A DNA stretch of 64,000 nucleotides from Haloferax marinum (GTDB taxonomy: Archaea; Halobacteriota; Halobacteria; Halobacteriales; Haloferacaceae), in NCBI RefSeq assembly GCF_009674625.1, contig NZ_WKJQ01000002.1, positions 149,763 to 213,762 on the forward strand, read 5' to 3'. Below the pieces are notes generated by a model. That model saw nothing but the letters and a program-made list of their open reading frames with translations, was not told where the DNA came from and did not search any database. The position numbers and the translations under genes are program-made. This document shows, one piece after another, positions 36,321 through 44,660 of the stretch. The stretch's first letter is position 1. Each line of letters begins with the position of its first letter.

Positions 36321-37133
36321 ATGACGTCTGATAGTGCTGACGCGTCACAGTGGACGACTATCGAAACCGCCCGAGATGGATACGTTGGCCGGATTACGCT
36401 CTCTCGGCCGGAGTCGATGAACACGTTCAGTACCGACCTCGCGACCGAACTCGACGACGCACTCATTGCGTTCGACGAGGCGGACGACATCAGGGTCGTC
36501 GTCGTCGACGGGGCCGGGAAGGCGTTCTCTGCAGGTATCGACTTGACGGAACACGCAGCGTACGAGACGAAAGACGAGTACGAAGCGTGGGTCGCAGTGA
36601 TGGAAGAACCGTTTCGGACGCTCACGAAGATGCGCACCCCGGTCATCGCCGCCGTCCACGGTCACGCGGCGGCGAACGGAATCGGCCTCCTCGCCGCCTG
36701 TGACCTGGCTGTGGTAGCCGAGGGAACCAGGATGGGCGCGACTGCTCCCAAGGTCGGCCTGTTCTGTATGGGGCCGGCCGTTCCGTTGCTGTCGTCTGTG
36801 ACGCGGAAACGGTGTCTCGAACTCCTCTTGACCGGTGACCTGATAGACGCCGAGACGGCCTTCGAGTGGGGACTCGTCAATCGTGTCGTTCCCGACGGTG
36901 ACCACGTGACTGCGGCAGTCGAACTCGCAGAGTCCATCGCGTCGAAGAGTCCGGTGGCCGTCCAGATGGGGAAAGAGGCGTTCTACGAGATGGCCGAACT
37001 CGAGTACGACGGCGCCCTCGATTACTCGAACGAACGGTTCGGAGAGCTCTGTACGACACGGGACGCGCACGAAGGGATAGACGCGTTCCTCGATGGCGAA
37101 CCGCTGAGTGCGGACGAGTGGCCCGGTGAGTAG
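36321..37133 (+). CDS. Enoyl-CoA hydratase-family protein, ECHDC3-like, lacking catalytic glutamates
   Basis: The 270-residue crotonase-fold protein has the oxyanion loops FSAGIDLTEHA (about 71-81) and AAVHGHAAANGIGLLAACDLAV (about 110-131). The GATAPKVGLFCMGPAVPLL segment resembles the ECHDC3 group. Both glutamates of classical hydratases are replaced (Gly in ANGIGLL, Lys in APKVG), so plain hydratase activity is unlikely. The gene is not in an obvious operon. Its last codons form part of an 18-19 bp tandem duplication extending past the stop. Confidence 0.88.
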   Translation: MTSDSADASQWTTIETARDGYVGRITLSRPESMNTFSTDLATELDDALIAFDEADDIRVVVVDGAGKAFSAGIDLTEHAAYETKDEYEAWVAVMEEPFRTLTKMRTPVIAAVHGHAAANGIGLLAACDLAVVAEGTRMGATAPKVGLFCMGPAVPLLSSVTRKRCLELLLTGDLIDAETAFEWGLVNRVVPDGDHVTAAVELAESIASKSPVAVQMGKEAFYEMAELEYDGALDYSNERFGELCTTRDAHEGIDAFLDGEPLSADEWPGE

Positions 37134-37161
37134 GATTCGGGTCGGGTGAGGATTCGGGTTC
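37125..37161. repeat. 18-19 bp duplication over the stop codon of the crotonase-family gene
   Basis: Unit 1, GGTGAGTAGGATTCGGGTC (37125-37143), contains the stop codon (37131-37133). Unit 2, GGGTGAGGATTCGGGTTC (37144-37161), follows directly. Confidence 0.7.
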
Positions 37162-38019
37162 AGGGAGGGCTCGGGGACCAAATCCATATTCACCGCGCGT
37201 GTGCCTGCAGTAACCCCGTCGACGTGGGTACGTACGCGGAAAAAACCCCGAATATCGGTCGTGTCTCTCGAAAAGTCAGACAATCGACTAATATGCTAAC
37301 ATCGTTGTCTGTGTGAGACAACGAGGATTAGTAAAATCTGGTTACTACTGGCCACGTTTTGAATAAACTGAATGTCGCTATATGGAAATTGCCGACCGCC
37401 GCGAGGTAAGTCTGGTGTCGTCACGAACCCGAGTAGAGTGGGGGTTCGAGAGCTTCAGGCGTATACACCATCTTCCGACCAAACTCGATGTCTCCGGGGG
37501 AGAACTCACCATCCGTCCTATATTCGGGTCCCTCGTTCGATATCCTGTAGCCCAAGCGTTCTGGAACTGGTCTATTGCTGTGTCTTCGTCTGTGACGTTC
37601 TTCTTTGTGGTGAGATTAATCGGTGCCACGTGTTCACACTCCTCTACCGTCGATGCTGCCTATGTCGGTTCGTTGCTCGTTTCGTATCGACCGCACTGAG
37701 AACTGTGTGTTAATTAGTACACATCTTGATTACGACAGTTTACGTCTTGAATGAACATAATTCGTCGAATTCGTACAATCTTGTAATCAGATATGAAATA
37801 CACCGCCTCTCGTCTCGTGATTGTGCGACTAACCATCCATGTAAACGTGAATATAAATTCAAAACTGTACTCATAATCCGATAATTAAGCTTATTAATTT
37901 TATAACTAGTAGTAGTGACTCATTTGTAACTTGATGTATACGATTTTGTGACGTTCAGGAATCTCTGAATAAATTGTCACCGAAGTACTTATGTAATTAT
38001 CTGGCTGTTAATCTGATTA
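37134..38019. other. Long A+T-rich intergenic region before the surface-glycan block
   Basis: About 890 bp with markedly low G+C from about 37700 onward. It includes an inverted repeat TGTGT-N8-ACACA at 37706-37723. Short opposing open frames around 37380-37700 lack acidic composition and are not called. A TATA-rich stretch just before 38020 probably drives the winged-helix gene. Likely decayed sequence at the edge of an accessory region. Confidence 0.6.
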
Positions 38020-38331
38020 ATGGCTAGCACGCAAGAGGAGCAATCTGATACGAACGAAAATATCGATTGGGACATGGTCAGCTATGCAATCAGTTCTCAG
38101 TACCGACTGACTGTGTTAGAGCGACTCGCGGAAGGGCCGGCGACGCCGACCCGCATCGCTGCCGATACGGACCGTCACGTCGCGAATATCTCTCGTTCTA
38201 TTCAGCGCCTGCGAAAGCGTGGGCAGGTCGAACTACTCGTCCCGGAAGACAGAAAGAAAGGACGTGTATACGGGCTCACCGAGGAGGGCCAGCAGTCGTG
38301 GCACGTAATCGAATCACAGGAACTAGTGTGA
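38020..38331 (+). CDS. Small winged-helix transcriptional regulator
   Basis: The 103-residue protein is essentially one winged helix-turn-helix: ISSQYRLTVLERLAEGPATPTRIAADTDRHVANISRSIQRL (about 25-65) with a wing ending GRVYGLTEEGQ. This is the ArsR/MarR-like single-domain type common in haloarchaea. It is the first gene of the surface-glycan region and could be its local regulator. The A+T-rich sequence upstream and the start so close to the TATA stretch suggest a short or leaderless transcript. Confidence 0.88.
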   Translation: MASTQEEQSDTNENIDWDMVSYAISSQYRLTVLERLAEGPATPTRIAADTDRHVANISRSIQRLRKRGQVELLVPEDRKKGRVYGLTEEGQQSWHVIESQELV

Positions 38332-38477
38332 AGAGCGTCTGAATCACACGCAGTTCTCTCTGTACCTTATCTCTTCTCGGATTTTCAGCTCGCTGTTTAG
38401 GTTAATACGATTTTAACCCTGACTAACGGTGTCGTCAGTCACTCAACAACAAAGTGTATACTCTAGTATCATTACGC

Positions 38478-39485
38478 ATGGTCGAATTACCGATAGTGAA
38501 AGACAACGGGGTGATGCGAACCCTTGGAGGAATGCAGGCCGACGTGTTGGCAGGGTTCGTCATCCTCATCGGGGTTTCCATGTCGGTGTTGTACATCGAC
38601 TCTGTCGTCGTCCGTGCTGTATTTGGAATTCCGTTACTCGTCTTTCTTCCTGGGTACACCTTGCTTCTCGTGTTGTTCCCACACGATTACACCGATACAC
38701 GAGTCTCACGTTCTTCGACGGTGACGGTGAACCGGAACGGCGTGGGGGTGACCTTCACCGAGCGTATGGCGCTCTCTTTCGGTGTCAGTCTCGCACTGAT
38801 TCCGATACTCGGGGTGTTTGTCCTCAGTGTATTCCCGCAGTTGAGTACCATCAGCCTCGTCGGTATCTTGGCGACGCTGATCGCTATTGGCCTCTTGGTA
38901 GGTGAGTACCGCCGCCAACGACTCACGGAGTCAGAGCAGTACAACGTTCCGCTCAAGCTCTGGTACACGTCGGTGGCCGATTCGTTCTCGAAGCAAGACG
39001 ATTCGAATCGAGTCGTGAACATTCTCCTCGCTGCTGTCGTCGTCCTGTCTGTGGTCGGACTCGGGTTCGCCCTCACCGTTCCGAACTACGGAGAGGAATA
39101 TTCGACTCTCTCGTTGGTCACCCAGCAGTCGAACGGCGAGTTCGTCGCGTCGGGGTATCCCGAGTCGCTGTCGGCGAGCGGAACCGCAGACCTGTACGCG
39201 AGTGTGACCAACCAGGAACGTGAACTGACTCAGTACACGCTCGTCGTCCAACTACAGCGCGTCGACACGTCGTCTGGAACGGTCTCTGTCGTCGAATACG
39301 AAGAGTTGGCGCGTGTCTCCCAGGAGGTCGCTCCCGGTGAAACCTGGACGACTAACCCCGAACTCGCCCCCGAGATGACCGGCTCCGAACTCCGTCTCGT
39401 CTACCTCCTGTACAAAGGCGACGCGCCCCAAGACGCCGATACCGACAGTGCGTACCGTTCGACCTACGTCTGGGTCGACAGCTAA
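38478..39485 (+). CDS. DUF1616 membrane protein
   Basis: The protein is about 335 residues. It has two N-terminal helices (ADVLAGFVILIGVSMSVLYI, VVRAVFGIPLLVFLPGYTLLLVLFP), two more (MALSFGVSLALIPILGVFVLSVF, TISLVGILATLIAIGLLVG), then a helix near 175-195 and an extracellular beta-rich domain with VTNQERELTQYTLVVQLQ. FLPGY is the DUF1616 hallmark. In haloarchaea these proteins recur in exopolysaccharide and archaellin/S-layer glycosylation loci, but their role is unknown. Starts at 38454, 38478 or 38514 are possible; 38478 is a compromise. Confidence 0.85.
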   Translation: MVELPIVKDNGVMRTLGGMQADVLAGFVILIGVSMSVLYIDSVVVRAVFGIPLLVFLPGYTLLLVLFPHDYTDTRVSRSSTVTVNRNGVGVTFTERMALSFGVSLALIPILGVFVLSVFPQLSTISLVGILATLIAIGLLVGEYRRQRLTESEQYNVPLKLWYTSVADSFSKQDDSNRVVNILLAAVVVLSVVGLGFALTVPNYGEEYSTLSLVTQQSNGEFVASGYPESLSASGTADLYASVTNQERELTQYTLVVQLQRVDTSSGTVSVVEYEELARVSQEVAPGETWTTNPELAPEMTGSELRLVYLLYKGDAPQDADTDSAYRSTYVWVDS

Positions 39486-39690
39486 CTACGACGGGCAGTA
39501 CAGGTTTCGAACGTCACTATCGGTCCGTTTCCTTTCTCTCGTTTGGTGTCACTCGACGTGAGCAGACGTGAACGACGCTGCCGAATCTCCCTTCTGTGAA
39601 CTCTACGACTCTACTTCTTGTGAGAGACAACTCACGCACGTAGAACGGTCAGCACAAAAACAGGGAGACTGCAGAGAGAATCGAGTCGAG

Positions 39691-40710
39691 TTATGCGCGT
39701 TGACGGATGGACTTGTAGATGTGAGCGAGTTTCCCCATCCCCGGTTCGCTTCGTTCGAGACTATAGAAGGGGACCAGCGCTGGATTGAACTTCGATTTGT
39801 ACCGGTTGATACGCCGGTTGTCTGCTCCGACGAGGTCGTACGTCGTTCTCCCCCGCTCGATGCCGTCTCGCATCAACTGCCAGTCGAGGAGGTCGTTGAC
39901 CGCGATGTCGACGTCGATATCGGTCCGAACCCCACCTTGCCATCGTGATACGGTCCCTTTGTAGTCCGTCGCCAGGATTCCGCCGATGAAATCGCCGTCG
40001 ATACGGAGGACGTACGGACGAATCTGTCCCTCCGGAAGGTTCGTATAGAGGTCTTTGACGAACTCGGCCGAGGTACGGAACGAAATCCCCTGATTTTCGT
40101 ACCGGTCAGTCACCTGTTCGATGATGAGTTCTATCTCTCGAATACCGCCTTCTTCGATGGTGAACGAACCCTCTGGAGCGTTTCGAATGTTCGCTCGAGC
40201 GTCGCTACTGAAACTCATCAGAACGTCGTCTTCACCCTGTGTGAGGTCGACGTGATAGGTGTACGACGGAGAGATGGAGAAGTCGTTCCAGGTGAACGGT
40301 CGAAGATCGCCGTGGGAACCGTCTAGACGAATGTGTGAATACTGTGGTCGAATCTCGTTTTGAATCCACTCGAAACAGCGGTCGATGAACTCGTGTTGGC
40401 GACTCTCACGTTTGCGCTGTTTCATATGGTCCATGTTGAGAAGGACTGGACCGAGGTAGGCGACCCGAAGTTCGGGCGGTGGTGAGAAGACGGTCGGTAT
40501 CGGTCCTTTCGTGATTTTGAACACTGGAAAGAGGCCGACCACTTCCTGTCCTTTGAATCCGATAAGTGGGTACAGCTCTGAATTGGAGTGCTTCGCTTGA
40601 ATCTCCAGCGCCGCATACTGGTGAAACAAGTTTCCCTGTGGCGACTGCTCGACGTAGTCGTCCCAACTGTTGATGTCCTCATCGGTCGCGTACCTAATCT
40701 CGATGCTCAT
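39691..40710 (-). CDS. FemAB/GNAT-type acyltransferase
   Basis: The 339-residue protein has the double-GNAT layout of FemAB-like transferases: an N-terminal half with WDDYVEQSPQGNLFHQYAALEI and VVGLFPVFKI, and a C-terminal half with DARANIRNA, GDFIGGILATDYKGTVSRW and a closing DLVGADNRRINRYKSKFN. This closing motif (GAD...YKSKFNP) is the usual substrate-binding end. In bacteria such proteins add amino acids to peptidoglycan precursors or act in exopolysaccharide export. In archaea, which lack peptidoglycan, a sugar-linked amide or peptide modification is the logical guess. The Met at 40710 is used; the one at 40734 adds 8 residues. Divergent from the GT-C-like gene. Confidence 0.85.
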   Translation of the reverse strand: MSIEIRYATDEDINSWDDYVEQSPQGNLFHQYAALEIQAKHSNSELYPLIGFKGQEVVGLFPVFKITKGPIPTVFSPPPELRVAYLGPVLLNMDHMKQRKRESRQHEFIDRCFEWIQNEIRPQYSHIRLDGSHGDLRPFTWNDFSISPSYTYHVDLTQGEDDVLMSFSSDARANIRNAPEGSFTIEEGGIREIELIIEQVTDRYENQGISFRTSAEFVKDLYTNLPEGQIRPYVLRIDGDFIGGILATDYKGTVSRWQGGVRTDIDVDIAVNDLLDWQLMRDGIERGRTTYDLVGADNRRINRYKSKFNPALVPFYSLERSEPGMGKLAHIYKSIRQRA

Positions 40711-41014
40711 TGTCAGTAGGTTTAAAGTCCACACCCTGGCCGCTTTGTTATAATCTTCTTATCCGTCTGGACGTCTGTTTTCGCCCGGTTAGAACCACTC
40801 AGCGGACGCAATTCGAGAGTGTCGAACCTCTCGAAAAGCCTGCTTGGAGCCACAACGTCGAGAGATGTTCGACTCTTAGACCGAGGGTCCCTTCCAGTCG
40901 GTACTCGGAATCACTACATCGACTGGTTGGCCTCCATTATCTGTTCGTCAGGCTGTTCAGCGAGGAGTTGGTAACCAATAACAATACTCCAGGATACCGT
41001 TTGAACCACCAGTT
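40711..41014. other. Divergent intergenic region
   Basis: 304 bp between the transferase gene and the GT-C-like gene. It holds a TATA-like GTTATAATC near 40747 and no recognisable gene. Confidence 0.6.
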
Positions 41015-42835
41015 ATGGCCTCTAATTCCGGAACCAGAAGTCAGTGGGGTCTAATCGTGGGGTTCGCTGCGTTCTTCCTAGCGATTGGGTCGGCGTACGT
41101 GAACCCTGCAACCTCTTACGAACTTTCTTTGTATCTAGGTACGCCACTGGCCTTCTGGGCCTTGGTTGCCGTTGCTGTCGGCTGTGCTCTGGTCGTGTCT
41201 GTCCTCGGTGAGAGAGATTTTCGACCACTGTCACTTCTCCTCGGCGGGATGAGCGTCTTTTCTATCGTTGCACTCCCCGTCATTCGGGGGTACTACTTCA
41301 TCGGAACCGGTGACTCACTCACGCACCTCGGGTGGGTCCGAGACGTCGTCGACGGCGAGACTGTCATCGACGAACTGTTGTACCCCGGAATACACTCCTT
41401 CGCGATTCTTCTCTCAGACGTCACTGGCTACTCTCCGGAACGGTCGTTGATGCTGGTGGTCCTATCGTTCGTTGCACTCGCGTTCGTACTCGTCCCGTTG
41501 ATCGCGTTCGAACTCCTCCCCCGTGAGGACACGATCGTCATCGCGGCGTTTTCGGGGTTCCTCTTACTCCCGATCAACACCATCAGCACGCATCTGGCTC
41601 CGCACACGTTCAGTCAAGCGATGCTCTTCTCGTCCCTCGGAATTTACTTGTTCCTCCTCTACCTGACACGGGCCGACCCAGGCAAATCGAGACTTCGAGT
41701 CTCGTCGTTCGGGGCGTTGTTGGTCGTCGTCGGGGTGGCGACAGTGTTGTATCACCCGATGCAAGCGCTCAACTTGTTCGTCTTGTTGTTCGCGGCGTCG
41801 GTCCTTCAGGTGTTGGCGCGCTGGCGTGACTGGGACAGTGCGATTCGAGACCACAAGACGATGTACGTACAGACCGGTGTGCTCGGAATCGCTTTCCTCG
41901 CGTGGACGAGTCGGCGTGACGCGTTCTGGATTACGCTCGACGCAGTTGTCAGGGCGGCCGAAGGCTATCTCAGTGGGGCGCCCCCGACTGCAGCAGGGAG
42001 TACCGTGGCACAAGGGGCGTCCCTGCAGGCAATCGGAGCAGGACTCCCAGAGATATTTGCGAAGGTGTTCCTCGTGAGCTTCGTCTACGTCGGCCTCATG
42101 GGAATCCTCGTCTTGGCGGTAATCCTGCACCGCCTCGACGACCTCCCGGAGACTGATGCAAAAGTTCGGTATCTCACACTCGGTGCTGTGGGAACGTTGC
42201 CGTTCGTGGTCGTCTTCATCCTCGGCGATATCGGTGAGCTTCACTTCAGGCTCCTTGGCTATCTCATGCTGATAGCGACGGCGGTCGGCTCTGTGACCAT
42301 CGTCTTAGGCTTACCACGACTCGCCTCTAGCGTCGGAACTCGTACGACACACGTCGCTGTCGCGTTGTTGTTGCTGTTGTTACTGCCTACTGCATTGGCT
42401 GCAGCATTCCCCTCTCCGTACATCTATCAGCCGAATCAGCACGTCACTCAGACGGAACTCGACGGCTACGGGCAGGCGTTCGAACTACACGACGAGGCGC
42501 TCGAAGTCGCAGCCGTTCGGCAAGGTCCGTGGCGATACAACGACGCCGTCTTCGGGACAGACGAGACACCTCGTGACGCCTACGACCGGTCGGTCCCAAC
42601 TCGGGAGCTAGACACGCTCAATTCGACGTTCGCGGCCGAAGGCTATCTCGCGGTGACCGAACACGACCGCGAACGTGAGATACGAGCGTACAAGGAACTC
42701 CGATACAGCCAAGCAGAGTTCGATTCGCTCGACGCGCGCCCAGGAGTCAACCAAGTGGTTTCGAACGGTGGGTTCACGCTTTATTTCGTCGAAGAACGTG
42801 CCCTTAACTTCGAAGACGTAGACGAGACTGGCTGA
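41015..42835 (+). CDS. Polytopic membrane protein, GT-C-like
   Basis: The 606-residue protein has 12 or more membrane helices over residues 10-460, then an extracellular soluble tail of about 140 residues. The first external loop carries RGYYFIGTGDSLTHLGWVRDV, an acidic motif located where lipid-linked-sugar glycosyltransferases of the GT-C fold have catalytic Asp residues, and the LYPGIHSFAILLSD continuation is also typical. No sequence family can be assigned firmly. It is probably a dolichol-phosphate-sugar-dependent glycosyltransferase or polymerase for the surface glycan. It is followed after 60 bp by an alkaline-phosphatase-superfamily gene. Confidence 0.8.
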   Translation: MASNSGTRSQWGLIVGFAAFFLAIGSAYVNPATSYELSLYLGTPLAFWALVAVAVGCALVVSVLGERDFRPLSLLLGGMSVFSIVALPVIRGYYFIGTGDSLTHLGWVRDVVDGETVIDELLYPGIHSFAILLSDVTGYSPERSLMLVVLSFVALAFVLVPLIAFELLPREDTIVIAAFSGFLLLPINTISTHLAPHTFSQAMLFSSLGIYLFLLYLTRADPGKSRLRVSSFGALLVVVGVATVLYHPMQALNLFVLLFAASVLQVLARWRDWDSAIRDHKTMYVQTGVLGIAFLAWTSRRDAFWITLDAVVRAAEGYLSGAPPTAAGSTVAQGASLQAIGAGLPEIFAKVFLVSFVYVGLMGILVLAVILHRLDDLPETDAKVRYLTLGAVGTLPFVVVFILGDIGELHFRLLGYLMLIATAVGSVTIVLGLPRLASSVGTRTTHVAVALLLLLLLPTALAAAFPSPYIYQPNQHVTQTELDGYGQAFELHDEALEVAAVRQGPWRYNDAVFGTDETPRDAYDRSVPTRELDTLNSTFAAEGYLAVTEHDREREIRAYKELRYSQAEFDSLDARPGVNQVVSNGGFTLYFVEERALNFEDVDETG

Positions 42836-42894
42836 CGCCAGACAGTATGCGAATTATAACTATCCAGTAAACGAACGAATGTGGCCTCAGAGTT

Positions 42895-44307
42895 ATGACT
42901 GAGCGTCCGAATATCGTCTGGATTACGCTTGAAAGTACGAGGGCAGACCACACTACGATGGGTGGCTACGGCCGCGAGACGACGCCGAACGTACAGAGAA
43001 TCGCAGACAGCGACGCGGGTCGGTACTTCTCGGAATGCTACTCCCATGGAATCTGGACGCTCGCTTCTTCTGCCTCTATCCTCACGGCGACGTATCCTTC
43101 GTACCACGGAGCGGGGATGACCGGCGACGCCATTCCTGCTGCCCTCCCGACTGTGGCAGAACGGTTCAAAGAGGTTGGATACGACACAGCGTGCATCTCT
43201 CCGAACTCACACCTCAGCTCTGCGACTGGACTGGACAGAGGGTTCGACGAGTTCGTCTGGCTCAGTAAATCGACGCTTCGGAAGTCTGTTGGTCTCCAGA
43301 CCGTTCTCTCGTACGTTCGTAATATCCAGACCCACGGTGGAGGGTTGACGCTCGACACCCGGAGACACAGCACTGATTATATGCTCAACAAGCTGGCGCT
43401 CCGATGGCTCAAAGACCGACAGACGGAGGAGGCTCCGCTGTTCCTGTACCTCCACTACGGTGGACCACACCACCCGTACCACCCACCAGACCGCTTCCTC
43501 GAGGAGTTTGCTAGCGACAGCAACCTCTCGTTGGACGAGATCAAAGAGATCGGATTAGACCACCACGATAACCTCTACGAACACATGGCCGAAAGTAGCC
43601 CGTTCACTGCCGAAGAGTGGGAGGCACTCGCAGCACTCTACGACGGTGAAATCGCGCACGTCGACGAATTCGTCGGTGAACTGTTCGACACGGTTCAGTC
43701 ACTCGACATCGGCCACACCATCTTCGTCATCACTTCGGACCACGGAGAACTGTTCGGAGAGAGCGGACTCCTCGCTCACCAACTCGTCACGAACGAAGCA
43801 GTCTCTCACGTTCCACTCGTCACTCACGGGCTGGACGTCGCGCTCGCGTACGAAGGAGAACTAGTACAGCACGCAGACGTCATGACGACGCTGTTGGCGA
43901 TGGTTGGCGCCCCGACCGACGGAACGCAGGGAATCGACCTTCGAACCGAACACCGTGACTTCGTCGTCGTCCAGCGCGGTGCGGACCGGTATCAGCAGAA
44001 CGTGGACAAACTGACCGAGCTCAACCCGAACTTCGACACGTCGAGATTCTCGGAGTCTACGCTCACGGCACTGTTTACTTCGGAGTTCAAGTACCAACAC
44101 AGCGACGACGGGGCCGAACTCTACTTGCTCCCGGACGAATCGTCCGACGTATCCGAACTGTATCCGGACGTCGCAGCCGACTTCGACACGTTACTCGTCA
44201 AATGGTGGGGGATGATTGGGGCACCTGTGGCAAAACAACCGCAGGTGGGGCGATTCACCGACGAGATGCGCGAACAGCTCGCTGACCTCGGTTATCTAAT
44301 CGACTGA
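42895..44307 (+). CDS. Sulfatase-like protein of the alkaline phosphatase superfamily, without formylglycine motif
   Basis: The 470-residue protein has the sulfatase/AlkP fold: the metal-binding start PNIVWITLESTRADHTTMGGYGR, nucleophile segment GIWTLASSASILTATYPSYHGAG, and the second metal site FVITSDHGELFGESGLLAHQLV. A true sulfatase has CxPSR (or SxPSR) for formylglycine; here the segment is TLASSAS, so the nucleophile is likely Ser/Thr as in phosphoglycerol or phosphoethanolamine transferases and phosphodiesterases. No signal peptide is seen, so it is probably cytoplasmic. It is common in haloarchaeal glycan clusters, where it might transfer or remove a phospho- or sulfo-group on a sugar. 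Confidence 0.87.
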   Translation: MTERPNIVWITLESTRADHTTMGGYGRETTPNVQRIADSDAGRYFSECYSHGIWTLASSASILTATYPSYHGAGMTGDAIPAALPTVAERFKEVGYDTACISPNSHLSSATGLDRGFDEFVWLSKSTLRKSVGLQTVLSYVRNIQTHGGGLTLDTRRHSTDYMLNKLALRWLKDRQTEEAPLFLYLHYGGPHHPYHPPDRFLEEFASDSNLSLDEIKEIGLDHHDNLYEHMAESSPFTAEEWEALAALYDGEIAHVDEFVGELFDTVQSLDIGHTIFVITSDHGELFGESGLLAHQLVTNEAVSHVPLVTHGLDVALAYEGELVQHADVMTTLLAMVGAPTDGTQGIDLRTEHRDFVVVQRGADRYQQNVDKLTELNPNFDTSRFSESTLTALFTSEFKYQHSDDGAELYLLPDESSDVSELYPDVAADFDTLLVKWWGMIGAPVAKQPQVGRFTDEMREQLADLGYLID

Positions 44308-44660
44308 CCGAATTATCTCGGCCAACGTGCGTATTTCAAACTAATTTGCGTCTAATTCTTCCAATTTGTAACACCCGACGTTCGGTTTTCTGGGTCAATC
44401 AGAGATAATTTCACTATCTCCAGATTAGACGGACATTCACGACAATTCACTAGTCGGAAACCCATATAGTCACTAACATTCATACTTCTGTGGGGGCCAG
44501 CCGGAGCACCTGATAACTAACTGGCGACCATCGCACATCCTAATTATAGCCTTCTGGTGAACATTCGTACACTAAATTCACTTAAGCGAATCATAAATTT
44601 GGAATATCTGCTTCAGATGTGGTCAAATCTGTTATTTGTCCAAGTTTCTTTGGACCGAGT
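44308..44660. other. A+T-rich leader region of the beta-helix gene
   Basis: 353 bp of A+T-rich sequence. It contains a 16-bp near-palindrome, ATTCACTTAAGCGAAT (44576-44591, one mismatched pair), about 70 bp before the start of the beta-helix gene, plus TATA-like elements nearby. No gene was seen. Confidence 0.6.
44576..44591. promoter_or_regulatory. 16-bp near-palindrome upstream of the beta-helix gene
   Basis: ATTCACTTAAGCGAAT has seven of eight pairs matching. Its position upstream of a large secreted-protein gene fits an operator, but no regulator can be assigned. Confidence 0.4.

Noticed and set aside
37430..37560. tRNA-like look of the spacer
   Set aside because: No GTTCGAA T-loop, CCA-proximal stem pairing or anticodon arm could be built.
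37378..37699. Two opposing open frames of 83 and 105 codons
   Set aside because: Composition is basic and Cys/Trp-rich, unlike haloarchaeal proteins, and there is no convincing start signal or motif.
42895..44307. Annotation as an active arylsulfatase
   Set aside because: The CxPSR or SxPSR formylglycine motif is absent, so sulfatase activity is not supported.
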